In this document: positions 17,733 to 25,926 of the stretch, one piece after another
Layout: every line of letters starts with the position of its first letter
Position numbering within the stretch: position 1 is the first letter of the stretch
Origin: Leisingera aquimarina DSM 24565
GTDB taxonomy: Bacteria > Pseudomonadota > Alphaproteobacteria > Rhodobacterales > Rhodobacteraceae
Direction: 5' to 3'
DNA length: 64,000 nt
Assembly (NCBI RefSeq): GCF_000473165.1
Contig: NZ_KI421504.1
Span: forward strand, 3,733,070-3,797,069
Notes under the pieces: generated by a model
Told to the model about the DNA's origin: nothing
Database searches by the model: none
Seen by the model: the letters and a program-made list of their open reading frames with translations, nothing else
Program-made: the position numbers and the translations under genes

Positions 17733-18587
17733 TTAACGGACCCCAAGCACCTCCGCAAGGGTCCGCAGGCGGCGTGAACGCGACTTGTAATGCGCAGTGA
17801 CCAGCACATAGGGCCGCGGCATTTCCAGCACCGGCCCGTCCAGCCGGTGCAGCCTGCCCGCCCGGATTTCACCGGCCACGACCTGCGTCGGCAACAGCGC
17901 AATTCCCAGCCCCGCCTGCACCAGCGCCACCACCGATGGCACAGACTGCCCGATGACCGCCACCGCCGTGTCTTCGCGCGCAATCCCGTGCTGGCCGAAA
18001 TACTGCCGCCAGCCCGGCACGGAGGAGACCGTCTCGCCCCAGCTGACTTCCACCAGCGGCGCCGTCCGCATGTCCATCTGCGGGCCCATGCCGACCGGCA
18101 CCATTTGATCCGTGAACAGGGCTTGCGTCCGGTGCTCCGGATGCTCGCCGCCATAGGTCAGCCGCGCATCAATACCCTCCGCCTCCAAGTCGATCCGGTC
18201 ATCCTCGATCCTGAGCCGCAGCGGCACATCGGGCCGCAGCCTGGCAAAGGCCTTCAGCCGCTCCGGCAGCCACAGCTGCGCCAGCGCTGGCGTTGCCGAA
18301 ATCACCAGCGGGCGCCGGGCGCCGCCTTCGGTCAGTGCTTCCGTGAAACTGGCAATCTCCGCCAGCGACATCGCCGCCTTCTGGTAGTAGTCACGCCCGG
18401 CATCCGTGAGCCGCACCTGGTTTGCGCGGCGGGTGAACAGCTTCAGCCCCAGCCACTCCTCCAGGTTCTTCACCTGCATCGACACCGCTGCCGAACTGAC
18501 ACCCAGCTCCGCCCCGGCAGCCGAAAAGCTCCCGGTGCGGGCAGCGCACTCAAAGGCGCGAAGGGCATTGAGGGGCGGCAGTTTCAT
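17733..18587 (-). CDS. LysR-family regulator (GcvA type)
   Basis: A 284-aa regulator. The N-terminal winged helix reads LNALRAFECAARTGSFSAAG, then SSAAVSMQVKNLEEWLG, followed by an effector-binding domain. The PPLNALRAFE start is typical of the GcvA branch. The ATG at 18587 begins MKLPPLN; the longer frame to 18677 runs through the promoter region. It diverges from the oxygenase/M24 pair starting at 18698, with a 110-nt intergenic region holding an inverted repeat, so it very likely controls that pair. Confidence 0.9.
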   Translation of the reverse strand: MKLPPLNALRAFECAARTGSFSAAGAELGVSSAAVSMQVKNLEEWLGLKLFTRRANQVRLTDAGRDYYQKAAMSLAEIASFTEALTEGGARRPLVISATPALAQLWLPERLKAFARLRPDVPLRLRIEDDRIDLEAEGIDARLTYGGEHPEHRTQALFTDQMVPVGMGPQMDMRTAPLVEVSWGETVSSVPGWRQYFGQHGIAREDTAVAVIGQSVPSVVALVQAGLGIALLPTQVVAGEIRAGRLHRLDGPVLEMPRPYVLVTAHYKSRSRRLRTLAEVLGVR

Positions 18588-18603
18588 GACAGCACAGTGC
18601 AAG

Positions 18604-18630
18604 AAAATCTTATGCTCGCCAAGATATTTT
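18604..18630. promoter_or_regulatory. Candidate LysR operator
   Basis: AAAATCTT (18604-18611) and AAGATATTTT (18621-18630) form an imperfect inverted repeat with ATCTT-N9-AAGAT at its core. This is a LysR-like T-N11-A layout, between the divergent regulator and oxygenase genes. Confidence 0.5.
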
Positions 18631-18697
18631 GTAGTGGTCAGAACCCCGCCCGGAGCGCAGTCTTGGGAAAAGCTCAAAAGACCCTAAGGAACACCCC

Positions 18698-19486
18698 ATG
18701 CGCGACATTCTTGATCTCGACCGTTACCCGCTCGACCGCCCGGGCACCCCGGAATGGCAAACGCTAGTGGACCGCTGCCGCGCCGAGCTGGCCGAGGGCG
18801 GCATGTTCAGCCTGGAGGGGCTGATGAACCCGGAAGTGGCCCAGGGCGCCGCCGATGCGCTGAAGGGCAAGTTTCAGACCGAAAGCTTCCACCACAAGCG
18901 CTGGCACAATATCTATTTCAAGGACAGCGTCGAAGGCCTGGCCCCGGACCACCCTGCCCTGCAAAAGGTCGAGACCTCGAACTTCACCCTCTGCGCCGAC
19001 CAGTTCCAAGGCTCACCGGTGCTGCGCCTGTACGACTGGCCTCCCTTTGCGCAGTTCCTGGCCGCCACAATGGACAAACCTGCGCTTTACACCATGGACG
19101 ACCCGCTGGCGCGGCTGAACATCATGTCCTATGGCGCCGAGCAGGCGTTGAACTGGCACTTCGACCGGTCTGAATTCACCACCACCATGCTACTGCAGGC
19201 GCCGGATGAAGGCGGGGAGTTCATTTACAGCCCGGAGTTGCGCACGGATAACGATCCGAATTTTAGCGGTGTCGAGCGGCTGCTGGCCGGCGCGGACCCG
19301 AACATGCGCTCAATTACCCTGGCGCCGGGCACGCTGAATATCTTCCGCGGCAAAAACTCTCCCCACCGCGTCGGCACCGTCAAAGGGGACAAGACGCGGG
19401 TGATCGCCGTCTTCACCTTCTACGAAAACCCGGGCGTGCGGTTCTCAGACGAGGAAAATATCGGCTTTTATGGCCGTGCGTCATGA
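18698..19486 (+). CDS. Fe(II)/2-oxoglutarate oxygenase, HalD/BesD-like, with intact HxD
   Basis: A 262-aa protein of the double-stranded beta-helix non-haem iron oxygenase type. The proposed iron ligands are His154 and Asp156 in LNWHFDRSEFT, and His223 in KNSPHRVG. Arg234 is a candidate 2-oxoglutarate ligand. Layout and length resemble the HalD/BesD group of free-amino-acid enzymes. The Asp is retained where halogenases have Gly or Ala, so a hydroxylase is predicted. AAGGA precedes the ATG. It overlaps the M24 gene by 4 nt and diverges from a LysR regulator. The substrate is unknown. Confidence 0.7.
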   Translation: MRDILDLDRYPLDRPGTPEWQTLVDRCRAELAEGGMFSLEGLMNPEVAQGAADALKGKFQTESFHHKRWHNIYFKDSVEGLAPDHPALQKVETSNFTLCADQFQGSPVLRLYDWPPFAQFLAATMDKPALYTMDDPLARLNIMSYGAEQALNWHFDRSEFTTTMLLQAPDEGGEFIYSPELRTDNDPNFSGVERLLAGADPNMRSITLAPGTLNIFRGKNSPHRVGTVKGDKTRVIAVFTFYENPGVRFSDEENIGFYGRAS

Positions 19487-20733
19487 CGGAACTGGCCATC
19501 TTCAAGGACGAACGCAAACGCACCTTCCTGAATGCCTCAGGCGCCGACAAACCGCTGAAGTCACCGCTGGGCCAGGACGTTCTGGACCGCGCCCGAGCGT
19601 ACCGCTTGCAGCGGCTGCGCGATGAAATGGCGCGTCAGGACGTGGCGGGCCTCTTGCTCTATGACCCGGTCAACATCCGCTATGCGTTTGATTGTTCCAA
19701 CATGTCGATCTGGACCGCCCACAACCCGATCCGCTACGCGCTGATCCTGAACGACGGCCCTGGCATCATGTTCGAATTCAAGGGCTGCGAGCATCTGAAC
19801 GACGGGCTGCCCGGCATTGACGAGATCCGCAACGCCATCGGCTGGATGTTCATGTGCGCCGGCGACAAGGCCGCGGACCGCCTTGCCCCCTGGGCCGCAG
19901 AGATCGCGGATCAGATCAAGCAACACGGTGGCGGAAACCTGCGCCTCGGCGTCGACCGGATGGAGCCCGAGGGCGTGCATGCCCTGTCGGAGCACGGCAT
20001 CCAAGTCATCGATGGCGGCCAAATCACCGAGACCGCCCGCGCCATCAAATCGGCGGATGAAATCGAGCTGATGCGCTGGACCATCCGCGTCTGCGAGGCC
20101 GGCATGGCGCGGATTTATGAGCATTCGGTGCCCGGCGTGACCGAACAGGAGCTTTGGGCGCATCTACATTTCGAGAATGCGCGCTCAGGCGGCGAATGGC
20201 TGGAAACCAAGCTTCTCACCTGCGGCCCCAACACCAACCCCTGGTACAGGGAATGCTCGCAGCGCGAATGCCATCTAGGGGAAATGATCAGTTTCGATAC
20301 CGACATGATCGGCCCCTACGGCTACTGCGCCGATCTCTCGCGCAGCTGGACCTGCGGCTATCAGCCGATGAACGATACCCAGAAACGTCTGTATGCGGCT
20401 GCGCGGGAGCAGATCGACCACAACATGGCGCTCTTGCAGCCCGGCCTCAGCTTTGCCGAGTTCAACGCCAGGAGCTGGCAAATCCCGGAGCCTTATCAGC
20501 CCTACCGGTATTCACTGGCGGCCCATGGTGTCGGCATGGCCGATGAATGGCCGGTGGTGCCGCTGCATGTGGACTTCGACGGCGCCCACGGCGGCGGGTT
20601 CGAAGAAAACATGGTGATCTGCATCGAAAGCCTGATCGGCGAAAAGGGATCCGAGTCGATCAAGCTGGAAACCCAGGTGCTGGTCACCGCGGATGGCCCG
20701 GTGCGGCTCGACAGTTTCCCCTGGGAAATGTGA
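19483..20733 (+). CDS. M24-family metalloprotein, DddP-like
   Basis: A 416-aa pita-bread-fold protein close to DddP, the Roseobacter DMSP lyase, and to creatinase/prolidase relatives. Metal ligands at DddP spacing are Asp272 and Asp274 (SFDTDMIG), Asp284 (ADLSRSW), His348 (HGVGMADEW), Glu382 (ICIES) and Glu396 (KLETQ). The Asp and Tyr proposed as catalytic in DddP are also kept (Asp354, Tyr343). It lacks the longer N-terminus of DddP and is translationally coupled to a 2-oxoglutarate oxygenase. It is therefore probably a paralogue acting on a related small zwitterion; lyase, hydrolase and peptidase activity cannot be told apart by sequence. Confidence 0.75.
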   Translation: MTELAIFKDERKRTFLNASGADKPLKSPLGQDVLDRARAYRLQRLRDEMARQDVAGLLLYDPVNIRYAFDCSNMSIWTAHNPIRYALILNDGPGIMFEFKGCEHLNDGLPGIDEIRNAIGWMFMCAGDKAADRLAPWAAEIADQIKQHGGGNLRLGVDRMEPEGVHALSEHGIQVIDGGQITETARAIKSADEIELMRWTIRVCEAGMARIYEHSVPGVTEQELWAHLHFENARSGGEWLETKLLTCGPNTNPWYRECSQRECHLGEMISFDTDMIGPYGYCADLSRSWTCGYQPMNDTQKRLYAAAREQIDHNMALLQPGLSFAEFNARSWQIPEPYQPYRYSLAAHGVGMADEWPVVPLHVDFDGAHGGGFEENMVICIESLIGEKGSESIKLETQVLVTADGPVRLDSFPWEM

Positions 20734-20739
20734 AAAAAG

Positions 20740-20762
20740 AGAGGGGGCAGACAGCCCCCTCT
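20740..20762. terminator. Bidirectional terminator between the M24 gene and metZ
   Basis: AGAGGGGGC (20740-20748), loop AGACA, GCCCCCTCT (20754-20762). It has an A-run on the left and TTAAA on the right, just after the M24 stop and ahead of the convergent metZ end. Confidence 0.75.
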
Positions 20763-20773
20763 TAAACCTACGG

Positions 20774-20819
20774 CTCAATTCACCCCCGAGAGTATTTTCG
20801 GCCAGAAAGAAGCGGCTTT
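20774..20819 (+). repeat. Dispersed intergenic repeat, copy 2
   Basis: CTCAATTCACCCCCGAGAGT, then ATTTTCGGCCAGAAAGAAGC and GGCTTT. It is nearly identical over about 45 nt to the inverse copy at 53307-53350. Both lie between convergent gene ends. Confidence 0.65.
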
Positions 20820-20830
20820 CCGGCAGCCTC

Positions 20831-22021
20831 TCAGGCCTGCGAGGCTTCCAGCGCCGCCGCCAGGTCGGCGATCAGATCATCTGCATCCTCCAGTCCGACC
20901 GAGAAGCGCACCAGGCCCGGGGTGATACCCAACTCGTCCTTCAGCTCGTCAGTCAGCCGCTGGTGGGTGGTGGTCGCCGGATGGGTAGCGATGGACTTGG
21001 CGTCGCCCAGGTTGTTGGAAATCACCGGGATGGTCATCGCATTCAGGAACTTGAACGCCGCCTCTTTGCCGCCCTTCAGATCCAGCGACAGCACAGTGCC
21101 GCCCTTGCCGCCCAGCTGGCTCTGCACCAGCGCGTTCTGCGCATGATCTTTCAGCCCCGGATAGATGGTGCGCTCCAGCGCCGGATGGCAGTTCAGCGCC
21201 TCGGCAATCTTCAGCGCGGTTTCGGCCTGGGCATTGACCCGCAGCGACAGGGTTTCCAGGCCCTTCAGCATCACCCAGGCATTGAACGGGCTGAGCGAGC
21301 CGCCGGTGTGTTTCATATAGGGTTCCAGCGTGCCGCGGATGTAGTCCTTGGTGCCCAGCACTACCCCGCCCAGCGCCCGGCCCTGGCCGTCGATGTGCTT
21401 GGTGGCAGAATAAATCACCACATCGGCGCCCTGTTTGATCGCATTCGAGAACACCGGGGTCGAGAACACGTTGTCCACCACCACCGTGGCGCCAACCGAA
21501 TGGGCGATCTCCGCAACCGCGGCGATGTCGATCACCTCCAGCGTCGGATTCGACATGCTTTCAAAGAACACGGCCTTGGTATCCGGGCGCATAGCTGCCC
21601 GCCAGGCCTCCAGATCGGTGCCGTCGATGAACGTCACCTCGACCCCGAAGCGGCCCAGCACATCCGCCAGGATATAGCTGCAGGAGCCGAACAGCGCCTT
21701 GGCCGACACGATGTGATCCCCTGCCTTCACCAGCGAGGTCAGCGCGCCGTTGACCGCCGCCATGCCGGAGGCGGTGGCAAAGGCATCCTCGGCCCCTTCC
21801 AGCGCCGCGATGCGCTTTTCGAACATATCGACAGTGGGGTTGCCGTAGCGGGCATAGATGAACTCATCCGGGCCAGTCTCGATAAACCGCGCCTCAGCCT
21901 GCTCGGCGCTGTCGTAGACAAAGCCCTGGGTCAGGAAGATCGCCTCGCTCACCTCGTTGTACTGGCTGCGGCGGGTGCCTGCGTGAACCAGCTTGGTACG
22001 GCTGTTCCAGTTGTCGCTCAT
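20831..22021 (-). CDS. metZ: O-succinylhomoserine sulfhydrylase
   Basis: PLP enzyme of the Cys/Met metabolism family (396 aa) that makes homocysteine from O-succinylhomoserine and sulfide. The PLP Lys is Lys208 in VVIYSATKHIDGQG. Other landmarks are YARYGNPT, ATASGMAAVN, SNPTLEVIDI and SVGLEDADDLIADL. The ATG at 22021 begins MSDNWNSRTKLVHAG; the longer frame runs through the leader. A SAM-II riboswitch and an intrinsic terminator lie in the leader, so expression should drop when SAM is plentiful. O-acetylhomoserine enzymes are close relatives, but sequence and context favour MetZ. Confidence 0.92.
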   Translation of the reverse strand: MSDNWNSRTKLVHAGTRRSQYNEVSEAIFLTQGFVYDSAEQAEARFIETGPDEFIYARYGNPTVDMFEKRIAALEGAEDAFATASGMAAVNGALTSLVKAGDHIVSAKALFGSCSYILADVLGRFGVEVTFIDGTDLEAWRAAMRPDTKAVFFESMSNPTLEVIDIAAVAEIAHSVGATVVVDNVFSTPVFSNAIKQGADVVIYSATKHIDGQGRALGGVVLGTKDYIRGTLEPYMKHTGGSLSPFNAWVMLKGLETLSLRVNAQAETALKIAEALNCHPALERTIYPGLKDHAQNALVQSQLGGKGGTVLSLDLKGGKEAAFKFLNAMTIPVISNNLGDAKSIATHPATTTHQRLTDELKDELGITPGLVRFSVGLEDADDLIADLAAALEASQA

Positions 22022-22049
22022 CTTCTGTCTCCTCGCGCCAATCGCGCAT

Positions 22050-22082
22050 AAAAAAACCCCAATCGGCCAAGCGAAAGGGGGT
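22050..22082 (-). terminator. Intrinsic terminator in the metZ leader
   Basis: On the minus strand ACCCC (22082-22078) pairs with GGGGT (22060-22056), directly followed by a run of Ts. It lies between the SAM-II aptamer and the metZ start, so it can act as the attenuator read-out. Confidence 0.65.
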
Positions 22083-22094
22083 CCTTCACGTCCT

Positions 22095-22152
22095 GACCTC
22101 TTTAGCGGGAATGTTTTACGTGGCCCGCAATCCGGTAACAAATCACGCACGC
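22095..22152 (-). promoter_or_regulatory. SAM-II riboswitch
   Basis: The minus-strand RNA contains CGTGATTTG, TTACCGGATTGC, GGGCCACGTAAAAC and CCCGCTAAAGAGG in order. These match the conserved SAM-II pattern: P1 halves CGTG/CACG, the ATTTG loop, ACCGG.TTGC, and the 3' CGCTAAA pseudoknot strand. It is placed upstream of metZ, a usual target in alphaproteobacteria. Confidence 0.88.
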
Positions 22153-22617
22153 CCAAGGCGGCAACCCTCAGGATTTATACGGCCTAAAGAAAACAATACA
22201 CTGATCATTTCCCTAGAAGGATCTTTGCCACGACCCTAACGCCTCTCCTCCCTCCCCGCTTGGGCATGCCTGAAAGCTGAATTTCAAGCCTTGCGGCATG
22301 CTTTGGCGAACTTGGCTGCCTGGGGCCATTTGGATGGTCCAGGCACCGGGAAGGATTACGCGGGAATACAGCAGAAAAGCCCGGTCATGCAAGGCCGAAT
22401 ACGGCCTGCAAGGCCGGATGACTTGCCCAGCAAACGGTCTGAACCTCCATGTTGGAGCCCGCATCCTCGGCCTGGGTTGCAGGGCTGGCCGTTCCTTGAC
22501 CGGCAGCGGGACAGCCCAGATGTCCGACGTAATCACAGGGTCGTGCTTGCTGCAAGTAGTGTCAGACAGCTTGCCGGTGGAACACCCAACTCCACCGGCC
22601 TCAGCCTCGGAATACCC
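22153..22617. other. Gene-free stretch upstream of the metZ leader
   Basis: About 465 nt with only short, unconvincing reading frames on both strands. It should hold the metZ promoter next to the riboswitch (a TATAAA lies at 22174-22179 on the minus strand). At the other end is an inverted repeat after the permease gene. Nothing else is recognised. Confidence 0.5.
22573..22599 (-). terminator. Hairpin downstream of the NCS1 permease
   Basis: GCCGGTGGA (22573-22581) and TCCACCGGC (22591-22599) form a perfect 9-bp stem 19 nt past the permease stop. There is no clear T-run. Confidence 0.45.
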
Positions 22618-24060
22618 TCAGGCTTTTGCCTGATGCCTGGCAAAGAAGTTGAAGGCCAGTCCGCCGAGGATTGCGCCAATCACCCAATTGAAGCCGGACA
22701 AGAACGCGAACCACGGAACCCAGACAGTCGCGACCGAGAAGATGGCCGCCGCCGCAAAGGCTTTGACCGCGGCATTGTTCCAGCCGTTGTCATAGTGGTA
22801 GATGCCGCCCTCCATGTTGTAGAGGTCGTCTTCGTTCAGCTGCTCCTGCCGGTGCAGATAGTAGTCGACGATCATAATGCCGAAGATCGGCGCCAGCGTC
22901 GCGCCGAGCGTGTTGACGAAGCCGCTGATGCCGAACTGGCTGATGAAACTGCTCCAGAAGCCGCCGATGACCAGCGCAAACAGCGAGGTGATCAGACCAG
23001 CCTTGCGGAAGCTGATCCTTTCGGGGGCCAGATTGGCAATACCATTCACCGCCGGGATGAAATTGGCGACCAGATTGATGCCGACAGTCGCCGCAAAGAA
23101 AGTGATTGCGGCAATGATACCCAGCAGCACACTGTCGGTCCGCTCAACGATCTCGGTCGGATTGATGATCTCTTCACCAAAGACGACAGCCGCACCGCCG
23201 GTGGTCAGCAAGGCCAGGGCCGAGAACAGAATCATGTTGAACGGCAACCCGGCAAAGTTGCCCAAGACCATGGCCCGCTTGTCCTTGGCATACCGCGAGA
23301 AGTCGCTGAAGTTGATCATCACGGCGGCAAAATAGGCCACCATGGTGCCGACTATGGCAATAAACCCTTTGAGTTCGCTCCAATAGGTGCCTTCGGGGTT
23401 GGCAAAGATCGTGGCCGTGGCGGTGAGCAACTGACCGTCCGAACGCTGCCAAAGCACAATGACGAGGCCGATCATCACCAGATACACGAAGGGGCCCGCG
23501 ATATTGAGAAAGGTTTCCACCCAGCTCATGCCGCGCCAGAAGATGAGGATATGAAAACCCCAGACGACCACGAAGGAGAGCCAGTCGATACTGGTAAGGC
23601 CGAGAATTTCGGTGCCGCCAGCGGCACCGGTGAGCGAGCGGATCAGCAGCGCCAGCGCGGTTGAGGCGAAGTAGACTTGGACCCCGTACCAGAACACCGC
23701 CACCGTTGCGCGCAGAATGGCCGGCAGTTTGGCCCCTTGGGTCCCCATGCTGGCGCGCGCCAGAACCGGATAGGGTATGCCGTATTTCTCGCCCGCTGCA
23801 CCGGAGAGATTCACCATCCACATCACGAACAGCCCGGCGCAGATCAGGGCCGCAAAGGCAGTCCAGCCGCCGACGCCATAGGAAATGAACAGCGACGCCA
23901 CCAGCGAATAGCCGAACAGCGACTGCACGTCATTGGCCCAGATGTTGAAGATGGCGAACCATCCCCATGTTTTTTCGTCGCTGCCAACGGGGTTAAGCGC
24001 ATTGCCTTCGGGGTCGAGTGTCCCCCCGTGTGCGATATGCACATCGTCTGTTGCAGTCAT
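22618..24060 (-). CDS. NCS1-family nucleobase/cytosine-type permease
   Basis: A cytoplasmic-membrane symporter of 480 aa with about twelve hydrophobic segments. Family features are WGWFAIFNIWANDVQS near the N-terminus, GIPYPVLARASMGTQGA, INFSDFSRYAKDKRAM and FGIMIVDYYLHRQEQL near the C-terminus. NCS1 carriers import cytosine, allantoin, hydantoins or related bases with Na+ or H+. The ATG at 24060 is preceded by GGGAGGAAAA. No catabolic gene adjoins it; it diverges from a GntR regulator. The substrate is not predictable from the sequence alone. Confidence 0.9.
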   Translation of the reverse strand: MTATDDVHIAHGGTLDPEGNALNPVGSDEKTWGWFAIFNIWANDVQSLFGYSLVASLFISYGVGGWTAFAALICAGLFVMWMVNLSGAAGEKYGIPYPVLARASMGTQGAKLPAILRATVAVFWYGVQVYFASTALALLIRSLTGAAGGTEILGLTSIDWLSFVVVWGFHILIFWRGMSWVETFLNIAGPFVYLVMIGLVIVLWQRSDGQLLTATATIFANPEGTYWSELKGFIAIVGTMVAYFAAVMINFSDFSRYAKDKRAMVLGNFAGLPFNMILFSALALLTTGGAAVVFGEEIINPTEIVERTDSVLLGIIAAITFFAATVGINLVANFIPAVNGIANLAPERISFRKAGLITSLFALVIGGFWSSFISQFGISGFVNTLGATLAPIFGIMIVDYYLHRQEQLNEDDLYNMEGGIYHYDNGWNNAAVKAFAAAAIFSVATVWVPWFAFLSGFNWVIGAILGGLAFNFFARHQAKA

Positions 24061-24136
24061 TTTTTCCTCCCTGATGCTGTTCCGCGGCTGGCGGCTTCGT
24101 GCCCCTCCCAAACAGCGCGGCAATCTAAACTTGCAA

Positions 24137-24148
24137 CTAACATGTTAG
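24137..24148. promoter_or_regulatory. Candidate GntR operator
   Basis: A perfect 12-bp palindrome CTAACATGTTAG between the divergent permease and regulator genes, with a partial second half-site CTGTTAG at 24169-24175. FadR/FCD-type GntR proteins bind short palindromes of this size. Confidence 0.55.
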
Positions 24149-24231
24149 CAGGTATTCTATGTGGCAGTCTGTTAGGAATTTCAGATAGCACCTTATTGAA
24201 ACCGGAGGTAATGCCCGCTAAGGACAGCCGG

Positions 24232-24888
24232 ATGACCCAGTCTCAAGATGTTCAGCTTTTGGCGGTGAAGGCGCAAAAAGCCCTGTCGGCGGCGCTGCGC
24301 AACGGGCAGCTGCGCGACGGGCAGTTTCTGTCGATGTCTCAGCTTGTTACCATGCTCGGCTTCCCGCTGTCCGCGGTCCGCGAAGCGGTAAAGCACGCCA
24401 GCTCGCAAGGCCTGCTGATCACTTTGCCGAAGCGCGGGATCCAGGTGATGGAGGCGCGCCCCGAAACGATCCGCGACTGCCTCGACTTCCGGATGGTGCT
24501 GGACCAGGAGGGAGCACGGCGGCGGATATCCAGCGATGATCTGACCGGCCTGGATGCACTTCGGGACCGGCATCAGGCCTTTCGCGACGCCGCGCGGCGG
24601 AGCGAGGCCAGCAGCACACCGGAGGGCGCCATAGAAGTTGACCTCTCGCTGCATGACTTCCTGGCCGCTGGACTTGGCAATCCCCAGCTGGCGGCCGCGT
24701 ATGCAGCCAACCGGATGCGGACTGCCATTATCCAGAACGCCCGCCCTTTCCTCCAGGACCGGATCCTATCGGCTATGGAGGAACATCTCGCCATAATAGA
24801 CGCCCTTGAACGCCACGAAGCTGACGCGGCAACCAGCGCAATCCAGCATCACTATGCGCAGACCCTGCGATGGTGGGGCGTCACCTGA
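24232..24888 (+). CDS. GntR-family regulator (FCD type)
   Basis: A 218-aa regulator. The N-terminal winged helix reads DGQFLSMSQLVTMLGFPLSA, VREAVKHASSQGLL and PKRGIQVME. It is followed by an all-helical FCD effector domain with LHDFLAAGLGNPQLAA and a C-terminal HH. The ATG at 24232 has AAGGA at 8 nt; the ATG at 24211 is only 2 nt from a GGAGG and would give seven more residues. It diverges from the NCS1 permease and probably responds to that carrier's substrate. Confidence 0.85.
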   Translation: MTQSQDVQLLAVKAQKALSAALRNGQLRDGQFLSMSQLVTMLGFPLSAVREAVKHASSQGLLITLPKRGIQVMEARPETIRDCLDFRMVLDQEGARRRISSDDLTGLDALRDRHQAFRDAARRSEASSTPEGAIEVDLSLHDFLAAGLGNPQLAAAYAANRMRTAIIQNARPFLQDRILSAMEEHLAIIDALERHEADAATSAIQHHYAQTLRWWGVT

Positions 24889-25127
24889 TCTTCAGCACCC
24901 GGCTCGCCCTGGAAACGGCTGCCGCGAAGCGTCGAAGGTTATGCGTTTCGGACGCGCAGCAAGCAAGATGGCTTTCGCCGCAATGCGATGCCCGGGCACG
25001 CCGGATGTTACAGGCTCCAGTCAAGCCGCCCGGGCCAAAACGGTCACAGCCGAGTGAGGGCAGACGCCTCTTGCCCACCCGGCGCCCGCCGTGTTCCTGT
25101 GGCCGGGTAACCTGACGGAGGAAACAG

Positions 25128-25811
25128 ATGCAGGATCCGGTCCAGCTCCACTACTGGCCCACGCCGAACGGCTGGAAAATCTCCATCGCGCTGGAGGAGA
25201 TGGGCCTGCCCTATGAGACCACGCTGATCGACATCACCAAGGGCGATCAGTTCGCACCGGATTTCCTGAAGATCTCTCCCAACAACCGGATGCCCGCGAT
25301 TATCGACCCGGACGGGCCGGACGGCGCGCCGGTCCCGCTGTTCGAAAGCGGCGCCATCCTGCAATACCTCGCCCGCAAGACCGGGCGGTTCTATGGCGCG
25401 GATGAACGCGCGCGGCTGATGGTGGATCAATGGCTGATGTGGCAGATGGGCGGCGTCGGCCCGATGGCGGGCCAGGCACATCACTTCCTGAAATACGCTG
25501 CCCAGGATCTGCCCTATGCCAAGGACCGCTACCGCAGCGAAGTGGCCCGCCTTTATCGCGTGCTGGACCGGCAGCTGGCGGAGAATGACTATGTGGCCGG
25601 AGCAGGCTATACGATTGCCGACATGGCGATCTGGCCCTGGGCCTCACTGTGGGAAGGCCAGCAGCAAACACTGGAAGACAAGCCGCATCTGGCCCGCTGG
25701 CTGGATCTGATGTGGTCCCGTCCCGGCGTGATCGCTGGCCGCGCGCTGCATGCGGACTTGCGCAGCGACCGGTCGGATACCAAGGCCCAGCAGGTGCTGT
25801 TTGGCAATTAA
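25128..25811 (+). CDS. Glutathione S-transferase, Nu-class-like (YfcG/YghU type)
   Basis: A 227-aa GST. The thioredoxin-like N-terminal domain has the Nu-class start YWPTPNGWKISIALEEMGLP and the glutathione-binding FESGAILQYLARKTGRF. The all-helical C-terminal domain ends with YTIADMAIWPWASLWEG. Nu-class proteins reduce disulfides with glutathione. GGAGGAAACAG precedes the ATG. It is a single gene, with a hairpin following. It is unrelated in sequence subgroup to the GST at 47.2 kb. Confidence 0.9.
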   Translation: MQDPVQLHYWPTPNGWKISIALEEMGLPYETTLIDITKGDQFAPDFLKISPNNRMPAIIDPDGPDGAPVPLFESGAILQYLARKTGRFYGADERARLMVDQWLMWQMGGVGPMAGQAHHFLKYAAQDLPYAKDRYRSEVARLYRVLDRQLAENDYVAGAGYTIADMAIWPWASLWEGQQQTLEDKPHLARWLDLMWSRPGVIAGRALHADLRSDRSDTKAQQVLFGN

Positions 25812-25823
25812 CGTTAGCCGGAT

Positions 25824-25851
25824 GCGCACCTGCAGCGCACCGCAGGTGCGC
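25824..25851 (+). terminator. Hairpin after the GST gene
   Basis: GCGCACCTGC (25824-25833) and GCAGGTGCGC (25842-25851), a perfect 10-bp stem 13 nt past the GST stop, without a T-run. Confidence 0.5.
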
Positions 25852-25926
25852 TGCCCGGCCCAAGGCTTTACATCTCATCTCTGATGAGGTGCCAAGGCGC
25901 GGGAGCCCTCCGCTGACGGCCGCCGA

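Noticed and set aside
18698-19486. A radical halogenase of the BesD/HalD type
   Set aside because: The iron-ligand position that is Gly or Ala in halogenases is Asp156 here, which occupies the chloride site, so a hydroxylase is expected.
19483-20733. Calling the M24 protein the DMSP lyase DddP itself
   Set aside because: The key residues agree, but the protein is shorter at the N-terminus and sits in an operon with an oxygenase. Orthology needs a tree that cannot be made here.
22213-22536. A 107-residue minus-strand gene in the metZ upstream region
   Set aside because: There is no recognisable domain, start signal or conserved composition, and overlapping frames of similar length exist on the other strand.
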